Shown here piece by piece: positions 8,283 to 16,347 of a stretch of 30,634 nucleotides of DNA (position 1 is its first letter; each line of letters begins with the position of its first letter). This DNA comes from CBDVBZ01 sp965372355 (GTDB taxonomy: Bacteria > Krumholzibacteriota > Krumholzibacteriia > WVZY01). The DNA lies in NCBI GenBank assembly GCA_965372355.1, contig CBDVBZ010000028.1, positions 1 to 30,634 of the forward strand, given 5' to 3'. The notes below the pieces were generated by a model, which saw only the letters and a program-made list of their open reading frames with translations, had not been told where the DNA came from and did not search any database. The translations under genes and the position numbers were made by a program.

Positions 8283-9674
8283 ATGAGACGTACATCGTTG
8301 ATATTTCTGTGTTACGCCGTGCTGCTCGGCCTCGGCTGTCTGGGTTGCGGGGGTGACGATGGTGCCGGTCCGCAGCAGCCCTCGCAGACCTGGGTGCGTT
8401 CCGAGGGCGGAACGGTCAACGAGCTGGGTTTGGGTGTGACCACCGATGCGTCGGGCAATGTCATCGTTACCGGATTTTTTTCGGGCCGGCCCACATTCGG
8501 CGGCACCGTGCTGTCGAGCGGTGGAGGAACAGATATGTTTCTGGCCAAATACGACGCCTTTGGCACCATGCTCTGGGTGAAATCGGCGGGCAGCCCGGAC
8601 ACAACGGCCGGCTGGGGCGTTGCGACAGATGCAGCGGGAAATATTTACGTAACCGGACGCTACCAGGGTACGCCAACCTTCGGCGGTACCACCCTAACCA
8701 ATGCCGGTCGCGATGATATCTTCGTGGCCAAGTATGACGCAGATGGAAACCCGCTTTGGGCGAAATCGGCGGGCGGCTCCGGGATCGACCGGGCCCGGGG
8801 AATCGCAACGGACGGTTCGGGTCATATCATCGTCGGCGGTCGCTATCAGGGCACGGCGACTTTTGGGAGTACGACGCTTAACAGCGTGGGTGGCGATGAC
8901 ATCGTGGTTGCCCGGTACGACGGCGCAGGTACGGTGGTTCGCGCGACCTCGGCCGGCGGCCCGGGCAACGACCGGTGTTGGGGCGTCGCTGTTGCCGGTG
9001 ATGGATCGAACGATGTGGTCATGACGGGATTTTTTGCGGACTCGGCGATGTTCGACGAGGTGATGGTAAAAGGTGCGGGGGGCGCCGACATCTTCGTCGC
9101 GAAGTACAATTCGGGAGGCACCGTGCAGTGGGCGTGGCCCGGCGGTGGTTCCGGTGCGGACACCGGTTGGGACATCGCCACCGATGGCTCGGATGTCTAT
9201 GTCGTCGGGAGTTTCTCGGGTACGGCCACAATCGGCAGTGCAACGCTACTGAGCGCCGGTCAGCAGGACATATTCGTTGCCAGGTACAACGGTGTCGGCA
9301 ACCTCCTCTGGGCACGGTCGGCCGGTGGCGTCGACAACGATTCAGGGATAGGAATCGGCGTCGACGGATCACACAATGTCGTGATCACGGGGCTCTTCCA
9401 GTCATCAGCCACGTTCAGCGGCACAACACTGACGGCGTCGGGAGGCAGTGACGGCTACATCGCCAAATACGACCTCCTCGGCATTCTGCAGTGGGTGCAG
9501 CCGATCACAGGCACCGGCTCCAACACGGGATTGGACGTCACGGCGCAGGCATCCGGTTACATCATCGGGACCGGCAGTTTCGGAGACACCGCGACGTTCG
9601 GCAGTGCCTCCGTGACCACAGAAGGCCTGAGTGATGTTTTTGTCGTCAAAGCAGGGGCGGCCGGGTTCAACTAA
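8283..9674 (+). CDS. Seven-repeat SBBP beta-propeller lipoprotein
   Basis: A 463-residue exported protein. The first 20 or so residues (MRRTSLIFLCYAVLLGLG) are a signal peptide, followed by CLGCGGDDGAG, which resembles a lipoprotein start, although neither Cys has a textbook lipobox. The rest is seven copies of a unit of about 60 residues built on G-x-G-V-A-T-D-x-x-G-N-V-x-V-T-G, then TFGG or TFGS, then D-I-F-V-A-K-Y-D and a W-x-K-S-A-G end. This is the SBBP type of beta-propeller repeat, so a seven-bladed propeller is likely. Repeat 4 is the most divergent in its TFGG segment, and the last unit lacks the W-K-S-A-G end. These propellers usually bind proteins or glycans; none is known here to be an enzyme. 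The GH92 start codon comes one base after its stop, so the two are surely cotranscribed. Confidence 0.88.
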   Translation: MRRTSLIFLCYAVLLGLGCLGCGGDDGAGPQQPSQTWVRSEGGTVNELGLGVTTDASGNVIVTGFFSGRPTFGGTVLSSGGGTDMFLAKYDAFGTMLWVKSAGSPDTTAGWGVATDAAGNIYVTGRYQGTPTFGGTTLTNAGRDDIFVAKYDADGNPLWAKSAGGSGIDRARGIATDGSGHIIVGGRYQGTATFGSTTLNSVGGDDIVVARYDGAGTVVRATSAGGPGNDRCWGVAVAGDGSNDVVMTGFFADSAMFDEVMVKGAGGADIFVAKYNSGGTVQWAWPGGGSGADTGWDIATDGSDVYVVGSFSGTATIGSATLLSAGQQDIFVARYNGVGNLLWARSAGGVDNDSGIGIGVDGSHNVVITGLFQSSATFSGTTLTASGGSDGYIAKYDLLGILQWVQPITGTGSNTGLDVTAQASGYIIGTGSFGDTATFGSASVTTEGLSDVFVVKAGAAGFN

Positions 9675-9675
9675 G

Positions 9676-12600
9676 ATGCGAAATCCCCTCCGACTTCCGT
9701 CAACTCGTGGGGCGGCGTGGATCATATCGATCGCGCTCCTCGTATCCGCCTGTACCCGAACACCGGATCCCGAACCGGTAAAACTCACCACCTGGGTCGA
9801 TCCCTTTATCGGCACCGGCGGTCATGGACACACATTCCCGGGCGCGACACTTCCCTTCGGCATGGTGCAGTTGAGCCCCGACACCCGTCTGGAGGGATGG
9901 GACGGTTGCTCGGGCTATCACTACACCGACAACGTCGTCTACGGTTTTAGCCACACCCATCTGAGCGGTACCGGGATCGCGGACTATTGCGACATCCTCT
10001 TCATGCCCACCACGGGCGATGTCAAACTCGCAAATGGTTATCCGGGCAAACCCGATGAGGGATACGCATCGCGCTTTAGCAAGTCCCGGGAGAAGGCGCG
10101 GCCCGGCTACTACGAGGTTCACCTCGATGACTACGATGTCGACGTCGCGCTCACCGCGACCTTGCGCGCGGGGTTTCATCGTTACACGTACCCGTCCGGG
10201 CGTGAGGCCAACGTTATCGTCGATCTCCAGCATCGCGACAAGGTCCTGGAGTCGAGGCTCGCCGTGGTGGGTCCGGATGAGATCGAGGGGTACCGCGTAT
10301 CGTCCTCGTGGGCAAAGGAACAGCACGTCTACTTCGTCGCCAGGTTCTCGCAGCAGTTTGCCACGTACGGGATCGCGCGAAACGACTCCGTCATGGAAGG
10401 TGTCGATGATGTCTCGGGCACCAACGTCAAGGGGTTTTTTCGCTTCTCGACGGACGCTCCCGTTCTGGTCAAGGTCGGCATCTCTGCCGTCGACACCGAC
10501 GGGGCACGCAGGAACCTCGACGCGGAAATTCCCCACTGGGATTTCGCCGCCGCGTGCGACAGCGCCGCCGCGACATGGGAGCGGGCGCTATCGAAAATCG
10601 TGGTGGAGGGTGGCAAACCTGCGAGTGAGGCTGTGGAGAATACCGATGCGAATGGCTGGGAGAACCGCAAGAAGATCTTCTATACGGCCCTCTATCACAC
10701 GATGATCGCACCCAATCTCTTTAACGATGTTGACGGCCGCTATCGGGGCACCGACCTTCGCGTCCACCACGTCGGGATGACGGATGTCTACACGGTCTTT
10801 TCGCTGTGGGACACATTCCGGGCGGCGCATCCGCTCTATACCATTATAGAACGCGATCGCACGCTCGACTTTATACGCACGTTTCTTCTGCAATACGCAA
10901 ACGGCGGCCGGCTGCCCGTCTGGGAGCTCGCCGGCAACTACACGGGTACCATGATCGGAAATCACTCGATTTCCGTGATCGTCGACGCGTACTCCAAAGG
11001 TATCCGCGGTTTCGACGTGGATATGTCATCCAGGGCGATGCATGAGGCGGTGTCCGAGAATCATCTCGGGCTTGGCGCGTTCAAGCGGCGGGGCTACATC
11101 CCCGCCGGCAGCGAGGCCGAATCGGTCTCGAAGACGCTCGAGTATGCCTACGACGACTGGTGTCTATCACAAACCATGGAGGGCGTGCGATCGAGAGAGC
11201 ACTTGTTCGGCAAACTCATACGGAGGGCGCAGTTCTTCAAGAACCTGTACGACCCTTCCACCGGCTTTATGCGAGCGCGGACGGAGAGCGGCTGGTTTAC
11301 GCCGTTCGATCCGGCCGAAGTGAACTTCAACTACACCGAGGCCAACGCCTGGCAATACACGTTCTTTGCGCCGCACGGTGTAACCGGCCTGATCGACCTC
11401 ATGGGCGGTCCCTCGGAATTCGAAAGACGACTCGATGCGCTCTTCGAGTCGCCGAGTACTCTCACCGGCCGAAGCCAGCCCGACATCACGGGACTCATCG
11501 GTCAGTATGCGCACGGTAACGAGCCCAGCCATCACGTGGCCTATCTCTACAACTACGTCGGTGTACCGTGGAAAACGCAGAGGCGCGTACGGCAGATCAT
11601 GGACGAGATGTACAAGGCGGATCCGGACGGTCTTGCCGGCAACGAGGACTGTGGACAAATGTCCGCCTGGTACGTCTTGAGCGCCATGGGGTTCTATTCG
11701 GTGACCCCCGGGCTCACCTATTACACGATCGGCACGCCGCTGTTCGAGCGCGTGACAATCCATCTGGAGAACGGTAACGAGTTTGTCGTCTCCACCGATG
11801 GCGTGTCGGACAAGAACATCTACATCCAGTCCGCCACTCTGAACGGCCAGCCGTACACACGGTCTTACCTGACCCACGCCGCGATTATGGAAGGCGGTGA
11901 ACTGGCGTTCGTGATGGGCCCGGAGCCAAATCCGGATTGGGCGAGTCGTGACAGCGACATGCCCGTCGCGGAGATCTATGGCCCACTGATCATACCGGTT
12001 CCGTATTTCGAGGCAGAATCGGCGACGTTTACCGATTCGCTCGTCGTCAACGTGGGTGTCTTGTGCAACGATTGCAACATCACTATCAACATCGAGCATA
12101 CGGAGACGGGGCGCAGGTTTTCCAGACCCTACCGCGGGCCGATCGTTCTCAAGCAGTCTTCGAAGATCGTGGCGGTAGCAACGGCCCGGGGGCGTGTGGC
12201 GAGCCGCGCGGGCATCGCCGAGTATGTCAAGATCCCCGGTGGCCGAAACATCACGCTGGCGACACCGTATGCCGGCCAGTATTCCGGCGGGGGCGATCAC
12301 GCCCTGATCGACCGCAGGAGAGGATCGGATAATTTCCGGACGGGGGCATGGCAGGGCTACGAGGATGTCGATCTGGTTGCCGTCGTGGATCTCGGGAGGG
12401 TGGAGGCCATCGAGCGTGTCTCGGCAGGGTTCCTGCAGGATATCCGATCGTGGATATGGTTTCCGAAGACCATCGAGTTCGCCGTGTCGACGGACGGCGA
12501 GGATTTTCGCGTGCTGGCTACGATCGACAATGACTTCAGCGACACCGAGTACGGGGCTTTTCTGAAGGAATTCTCGGCGGACGCAAAAGTAAGCACGCGC

Positions 12601-12702
12601 TACGTGCGGGTTCGTGCGAAGAACTACGGCAGGTGCCCCGACTGGCACCCCGGAGCAGGCGGCAAGACGTGGATCTTTGTCGACGAGATCGTCGTGGAGT
12701 AA
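9676..12702 (+). CDS. GH92 family alpha-mannosidase lipoprotein
   Basis: This 1008-residue enzyme belongs to glycoside hydrolase family 92, calcium-dependent exo-alpha-mannosidases that trim mannose from glycans. ATG 9676 is chosen because it opens a signal peptide ending in the lipobox V-S-A-C; the frame is open 45 bases further upstream inside the lipoprotein gene. GTGGHGHTFPGATLPFGMVQ is the family N-terminal signature. HGNEPSHHVAYLYNYVGVPW gives the presumed general acid Glu616. GNEDCGQMSAWYVLSAMGFY (Asp658) holds the presumed base region. After about residue 775 comes a chitobiase-like C-terminal domain (ESATFTDSLVVNV), then from about 855 a discoidin-like domain ending HPGAGGKTWIFVDEIVVE that may bind sugar. 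The enzyme probably sits on a membrane surface beside the propeller lipoprotein. Exact linkage specificity is not visible. Confidence 0.94.
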   Translation: MRNPLRLPSTRGAAWIISIALLVSACTRTPDPEPVKLTTWVDPFIGTGGHGHTFPGATLPFGMVQLSPDTRLEGWDGCSGYHYTDNVVYGFSHTHLSGTGIADYCDILFMPTTGDVKLANGYPGKPDEGYASRFSKSREKARPGYYEVHLDDYDVDVALTATLRAGFHRYTYPSGREANVIVDLQHRDKVLESRLAVVGPDEIEGYRVSSSWAKEQHVYFVARFSQQFATYGIARNDSVMEGVDDVSGTNVKGFFRFSTDAPVLVKVGISAVDTDGARRNLDAEIPHWDFAAACDSAAATWERALSKIVVEGGKPASEAVENTDANGWENRKKIFYTALYHTMIAPNLFNDVDGRYRGTDLRVHHVGMTDVYTVFSLWDTFRAAHPLYTIIERDRTLDFIRTFLLQYANGGRLPVWELAGNYTGTMIGNHSISVIVDAYSKGIRGFDVDMSSRAMHEAVSENHLGLGAFKRRGYIPAGSEAESVSKTLEYAYDDWCLSQTMEGVRSREHLFGKLIRRAQFFKNLYDPSTGFMRARTESGWFTPFDPAEVNFNYTEANAWQYTFFAPHGVTGLIDLMGGPSEFERRLDALFESPSTLTGRSQPDITGLIGQYAHGNEPSHHVAYLYNYVGVPWKTQRRVRQIMDEMYKADPDGLAGNEDCGQMSAWYVLSAMGFYSVTPGLTYYTIGTPLFERVTIHLENGNEFVVSTDGVSDKNIYIQSATLNGQPYTRSYLTHAAIMEGGELAFVMGPEPNPDWASRDSDMPVAEIYGPLIIPVPYFEAESATFTDSLVVNVGVLCNDCNITINIEHTETGRRFSRPYRGPIVLKQSSKIVAVATARGRVASRAGIAEYVKIPGGRNITLATPYAGQYSGGGDHALIDRRRGSDNFRTGAWQGYEDVDLVAVVDLGRVEAIERVSAGFLQDIRSWIWFPKTIEFAVSTDGEDFRVLATIDNDFSDTEYGAFLKEFSADAKVSTRYVRVRAKNYGRCPDWHPGAGGKTWIFVDEIVVE

Positions 12703-12714
12703 CGGCTACTCCAC
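12694..12714. terminator. Hairpin overlapping the mannosidase stop codon
   Basis: GTGGAGTA and TACTCCAC form a perfect 8-bp stem around a 5-base loop. The TAA stop (12700-12702) lies partly in the stem. It is between two convergent genes and could stop transcription from either side, but neither side has a good T-tract. Confidence 0.4.
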
Positions 12715-12761
12715 GGTCTCGCCGGCCCTGGTCTTTGTCTCCGTAGCCTTCCTGTACCGGA

Positions 12762-14252
12762 CTATCCCTCGAATAGCACCTCGACGTCCACGATCCTGAC
12801 GTCCTCCGGCTTCACCAGGAGCGGATAGACCGAAATCTCTTTGTCTTCCTCCATTATCGCGTCTGGTTTCTCCGACGGATACGTAATCGGACTCGGTGCA
12901 TTCGTCACCAGCACATCCTTGAGCGCCTCCGCGTCCTCGGTTATGAACACAACCTTCACGTTTTCATAGTTCAGATACTTCTTGAGGGCGGCGTTCACAT
13001 CCTTGAGGGTGAGCTTGTCGAGCATTTTTCGAAACGTATCCCAGTACCCGTCCTTGATGCCGTAGAACCGGTCGTCCATCGCGTAACCGAGCTGGCTCAT
13101 CGTCGTCGGCGCATAGTGCAGCGTGTAGCCCTTGAGGAACTTCTTCGTGAGATCGAAATCCTCCTGCGTCATGCCGTTGTCGATGAGGTTCTGCAGCTCC
13201 CGCATGGCAGCCCGGAACGAGAAGGCGTTCGCGTCGTGGGGTACGGGGCGGATCCACACCTGAAAGATCTGCTGCCTGCGCGCCACATTCGGTGGCGGAA
13301 ACCGGCGGCTGTACGCGTGCGGGAAATGTTCGATATACGCATAATCGCCATAGTTCAGCCCCCGTCTTTCACGGATCACCTCGTAGAGACGCGAGAACCC
13401 GTTGCGGTGTTCGCCCAACCAGGTTCTTGCGAACTTGAGCGCGTAGAAGTCCTTGCTCCCGCGAACAACCTCGATCGGGTACCCAAAACTGATCGCCGTC
13501 GACCCCGTCTTCTTTTTGACGATGACGACGTGCATGCCCTCGATCGCCTCCGGCTGGGGCGCCGCCACGGCGGCCGGCTGGCCGGCTGGCAGGACATCGA
13601 AGTCCTTGGCCATTCTGCGGGCAAACCCATCGTCGAAGCCGCCACCCAGACCGATGACGAGGTTGGCCCTCGTGTAGTACTTCTGATAAAACGACCTGAC
13701 GTCTGCGAGCGTTATCGACTCGAGACTCTTGACGTAGCCTTCCTCGTTATGCGCATACGGCGTGCCCTCGAAAACGAATTCGTAGAGCATCTCTCTTCCC
13801 AGCTCCTCGTCCTGGGCGTATCGCAGCGATGTCTTGATATAGTTCAAGCGATCGTTCTTGACGCGATTCAAGTCGCTCTCATCGAACGCCGGCTCCAGCA
13901 GCACCTCCTTGAACAACGCATAGAACGCATCCAGATTATCAAGGTGTGTGCGACCCGAGAACACGGTCATTTCTTTGTCGACCTGCTCGCCAACGGAAGC
14001 CGCCATCGGATAGAGCAGCGCCAGCAGTTCTTCGTACGAGTGTTTCTTTGTCGATCCCTCGGTAATCAGCGTCGCTGTCAGTGCGGCAAGCCCTTCCTTG
14101 CCCGCCGGATCGTTTTGAGAACCAACATTGAAAAGAACGCGAAAAGAAACGGTCGGGTCATCCGCCACCGGCATATGCACGACGGCCGTCTTCGCCCACG
14201 CCATGGTCAGGATGACACATGACAGAACCAGAACAACAACGAGTGCTCTCAT
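12762..14252 (-). CDS. M16-family zinc-peptidase-like protein lacking the zinc site
   Basis: A 496-residue exported protein with a signal peptide (MRALVVVLVLSCVILTMAWA). It has the M16 fold: FRVLFNVGSQNDPAGKEGLAALTATLITEGSTKK lines up with the active-site helix, but the HXXEH zinc motif is absent (GLAALTATLITEG in its place). The C-terminal half has FSRLYEVIRERRGLNYGDYAY, the arginine/tyrosine segment that binds substrate in M16 enzymes. M16 proteases often work as one catalytic and one non-catalytic subunit, like the mitochondrial processing peptidase or SPH2682/2681-type bacterial pairs. Its start overlaps the stop of the catalytic gene as ATGA, which fits a 1:1 partner. Activity alone is unlikely. 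Confidence 0.88.
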   Translation of the reverse strand: MRALVVVLVLSCVILTMAWAKTAVVHMPVADDPTVSFRVLFNVGSQNDPAGKEGLAALTATLITEGSTKKHSYEELLALLYPMAASVGEQVDKEMTVFSGRTHLDNLDAFYALFKEVLLEPAFDESDLNRVKNDRLNYIKTSLRYAQDEELGREMLYEFVFEGTPYAHNEEGYVKSLESITLADVRSFYQKYYTRANLVIGLGGGFDDGFARRMAKDFDVLPAGQPAAVAAPQPEAIEGMHVVIVKKKTGSTAISFGYPIEVVRGSKDFYALKFARTWLGEHRNGFSRLYEVIRERRGLNYGDYAYIEHFPHAYSRRFPPPNVARRQQIFQVWIRPVPHDANAFSFRAAMRELQNLIDNGMTQEDFDLTKKFLKGYTLHYAPTTMSQLGYAMDDRFYGIKDGYWDTFRKMLDKLTLKDVNAALKKYLNYENVKVVFITEDAEALKDVLVTNAPSPITYPSEKPDAIMEEDKEISVYPLLVKPEDVRIVDVEVLFEG

Positions 14253-15586
14253 GACGACTCCCCTTTCAGCACGAGGACGGTACGACGCTCGTTACGCAGA
14301 TACCGCTGTGCGGCCGCGCGGATGTCCTCCGGTGTCAGCGTGTCCATGGTGGCGTACAGCTGGTCGACCGCCTCGATCCCCCCCGTCAAAGCAATCGTCC
14401 GGGCGAGCCTCGATGCCACGTTGCCCGGCGTATCGAGCCGCAGGAGGTAGTCATAGCGAAGGCGTTTCCGCATATTATCGAGCTCTTCCTGCGCCACGAG
14501 GTCTTTCTTGAATTTTTCCGCGGTCAGTGTGATTTGTTCAATGACGTAGGGCACATCCTCCGGGTCCTTCACTCTCGTATACACATCGTAGAGCTTGGGA
14601 TCGCGGTTGAACCCAAAGTCCCCCTCCAGCCACTGTGACTTCTGCTCGCGAATGACGAGCTGCTTGTACAGTTCACTGTTCTCTCCGAACGCGAGATCGG
14701 CGAGAAGATACGCGGATACGATCATCTTGTCTGTGGGATCAAACGCATCGCTCTTGTATCCGATCCATACCAGCGGCAGCGCCCGCCCCTCATACGCGAC
14801 ATCGACACTGCGTTCCTCTGTCTGTGCCGGCTCGGGCTCGAGCTTCGGCGGAACGTATCCTTTCTCCCACTTCCCGTAGTACTTCTTGATCATCTTCTTC
14901 GCCTTGCCGGCATCGAAATCACCGACGATGAGCAGCACGCAGTTCTCCGGACGATAGTAACGACTGAAGAAGGACTTGCTATACTCGTACTGGTTGGGCA
15001 TGTCCTTGATGTCCTTCTCGAAACCCATCGTCGTGTGCTTGTATGTGTGCTTGTCGAACGCCGTCTCCAACATGGCCTCATTTGACACCATCCACGGGCT
15101 TGCGAGGTTCTTGCGGTACTCGCCGTAGACGGCTCCCGCCTCCGTGCGGAACGGGCCCTCCTCGTACGAGAGATTCTGAAAGCGATCGCTTTCCAGATCC
15201 ATCGCCGTCTCGAGCGAGACGGCCGCAATGACCATGTAGTAACAGGTGATATCATCACTGGTATAGGCGTTCGAGTTGGCGCCCATCTCACTCACCGTAC
15301 GGTTGTACTCGTCCGACGAGTACTTCTCGGTGCCGCGAAACATCATGTGTTCGAAAAAGTGGGCAAAACCGCTCTTACCCGGTTCCCACTCGTCCCGGCT
15401 TCCCGTCCGCACGACGGTGTAATAGGCAACGAGACCGCTGCCCTTGATAGGCATCAGGATCGCGTTGAATCCGTTGTCGAGGGCGTAGTTCTCGTACGCG
15501 TACGGGAAAAACCCTCCGTGCCCGCCACCGGCGACGTTTGTGCCGGCGACAGCCAATATCACGCAGACCAAAAGAAACACTCGCAT
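14249..15586 (-). CDS. M16-family zinc metallopeptidase, catalytic subunit
   Basis: A 445-residue exported peptidase. Its signal peptide is MRVFLLVCVILAVAG and its start is supported by AAAGGAG 7 bases upstream. GFAHFFEHMMFRGT holds the inverted zinc motif: His76, catalytic Glu79 and His80. Glu156 in EAGAVYGEYRKN lies 76 residues after His80, the spacing expected for the third zinc ligand. SEMGANSNAYTSDDITCYY is the usual following segment. M16 enzymes degrade short peptides or process proteins inside a closed chamber formed by two halves. The downstream gene, overlapping by 4 bases, encodes the zinc-less half. Substrate is unknown; being exported suggests peptides of the periplasm or surface. 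Confidence 0.93.
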   Translation of the reverse strand: MRVFLLVCVILAVAGTNVAGGGHGGFFPYAYENYALDNGFNAILMPIKGSGLVAYYTVVRTGSRDEWEPGKSGFAHFFEHMMFRGTEKYSSDEYNRTVSEMGANSNAYTSDDITCYYMVIAAVSLETAMDLESDRFQNLSYEEGPFRTEAGAVYGEYRKNLASPWMVSNEAMLETAFDKHTYKHTTMGFEKDIKDMPNQYEYSKSFFSRYYRPENCVLLIVGDFDAGKAKKMIKKYYGKWEKGYVPPKLEPEPAQTEERSVDVAYEGRALPLVWIGYKSDAFDPTDKMIVSAYLLADLAFGENSELYKQLVIREQKSQWLEGDFGFNRDPKLYDVYTRVKDPEDVPYVIEQITLTAEKFKKDLVAQEELDNMRKRLRYDYLLRLDTPGNVASRLARTIALTGGIEAVDQLYATMDTLTPEDIRAAAQRYLRNERRTVLVLKGESS

Positions 15587-15593
15587 CGGTTAA

Positions 15594-15600
15594 CTCCTTT
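15594..15600 (-). promoter_or_regulatory. Ribosome binding site of the M16 catalytic gene
   Basis: AAAGGAG on the minus strand lies 7 bases before ATG 15586. It supports this start over others and is among the stronger sites in the window. Confidence 0.75.
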
Positions 15601-15666
15601 GAGGATCGGCGCCACGGAAACGCCGCCGCGCGAAATGGATGGCGGCATGTGAGAGCAGGGGAGACC

Positions 15667-15696
15667 ATTGTACGCCGTACCGCTCCGATACGGCAA
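15667..15696 (-). promoter_or_regulatory. Candidate promoter of the M16 operon
   Basis: On the minus strand TTGCCG (15691-15696) and TACAAT (15667-15672) are 18 bases apart. The expected start point is about 70 bases before the first codon. A perfect 14-bp palindrome at 15721-15734 lies 24 bases upstream of the -35 and could be an operator. Confidence 0.5.
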
Positions 15697-15720
15697 GGGC
15701 TAGAAACGTATCGTTGGCAG

Positions 15721-15734
15721 GCGTATCGATACGC
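15721..15734. promoter_or_regulatory. Perfect palindrome upstream of the M16 promoter
   Basis: GCGTATCGATACGC reads the same on both strands. Its place just upstream of a good promoter makes a regulator site possible. No known regulator is matched. Confidence 0.3.
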
Positions 15735-16148
15735 GGGTGTCACCGCCGCCCCATACGACACACCGGCCGCGAATGTCGCTTCACAACCGGTTCCCCGGGC
15801 AAAAGACGAGGCGGCGCAATGTGAGTGACGGCAGCCGCCCTCAGCGATTATGCCCGAAAAACGGATGATTGGCCGGATTCTTTTGACGTGCGGGGAACTT
15901 CTGAGCCCGCTTGCCGGTTAGGACTACGGAATCACAATGCACGTTGAGGCGGTCACCAAGAAACGGGATGAGTCTCGCCCGGTAGCCACGTCGAACCGCT
16001 TCGCGGCCGGCTTTGGCGGCCACAACGCAACCGGCGGACCGGGGTATTTTTTCAAATGGGGGAAAAGGTGCTCCCCGGCGACCCGAGCGTTCGGGGCCGG
16101 ACCGATCGCGAACGCCCAAGCGAGTCATCTACCGTTCCGAGCTGACCT
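15735..16148. other. Gene-free stretch
   Basis: Short frames run on both strands, but none has a ribosome binding site, a recognised domain or clear protein-like composition. Two weak hairpins are visible: GAGGCGGC with GCCGCC (15808-15839) and GCGTTCG with CGAACGC (16087-16115). The region may contain decayed sequence. I can assign nothing firm here. Confidence 0.4.
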
Positions 16149-16210
16149 GCTCCGGTGGGGGCAACAGACACCATCAGCGTACCAGCACCAAGAGATGTCC
16201 CCGCCGGAGC
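16149..16210 (+). other. Long stem-loop of unknown role upstream of the sigma factor
   Basis: Positions 16149-16163 pair with 16196-16210 along 15 consecutive pairs: 13 Watson-Crick and two G-U if read as plus-strand RNA. The loop is 32 bases. No T-tract follows, so it does not look like a terminator. The G-U pairs suggest selection for RNA structure on the plus strand, but one sequence cannot prove it. It matches no RNA family I recognise. Confidence 0.4.
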
Positions 16211-16258
16211 GCCTCATATCAAGGAATCGAGGCCGCGAGGCTGCTAGCGGGCTTCTGG

Positions 16259-16272
16259 CATCGAATTCGATG
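16259..16272. promoter_or_regulatory. Perfect palindrome upstream of the sigma-factor promoter
   Basis: CATCGAATTCGATG is a perfect 14-bp palindrome. It ends 4 bases before the -35 box of the candidate sigma-factor promoter, a common place for an activator site. Confidence 0.35.
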
Positions 16273-16276
16273 AAGG

Positions 16277-16305
16277 TTGAGAAATCCCATCCGGGGGAGT
16301 ATCCT
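16277..16305 (+). promoter_or_regulatory. Candidate promoter of the sigma/anti-sigma operon
   Basis: TTGAGA (16277-16282) and TATCCT (16300-16305) are 17 bases apart. The -10 box overlaps a small inverted repeat, GTATC-CTT-GATAC (16299-16311). The leader would be about 36 bases. I see no GGAAC/CGTC pair of the kind used by many ECF sigma factors, so autoregulation is not evident. Confidence 0.45.
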
Positions 16306-16347
16306 TGATACGTCGGTTGACGTTCAATCCAACCCCCCCCGGATGCC

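Noticed and set aside
11167..12648. A 493-codon minus-strand frame
   Set aside because: It is antisense to the GH92 enzyme, whose family motifs run through the whole region.
16149..16210. An integron attC site or an SRP/6S-type RNA
   Set aside because: The attC core sequences are absent, and the conserved SRP tetraloop and 6S bubble patterns are not seen. It is left as an unknown stem-loop.
15937..16308. A 123-codon plus-strand frame, and a 95-codon minus-strand frame over 15841-16128
   Set aside because: The two overlap and neither has a ribosome binding site or recognised domain. The plus-strand frame also includes the stem-loop, the palindrome and most of the sigma promoter.
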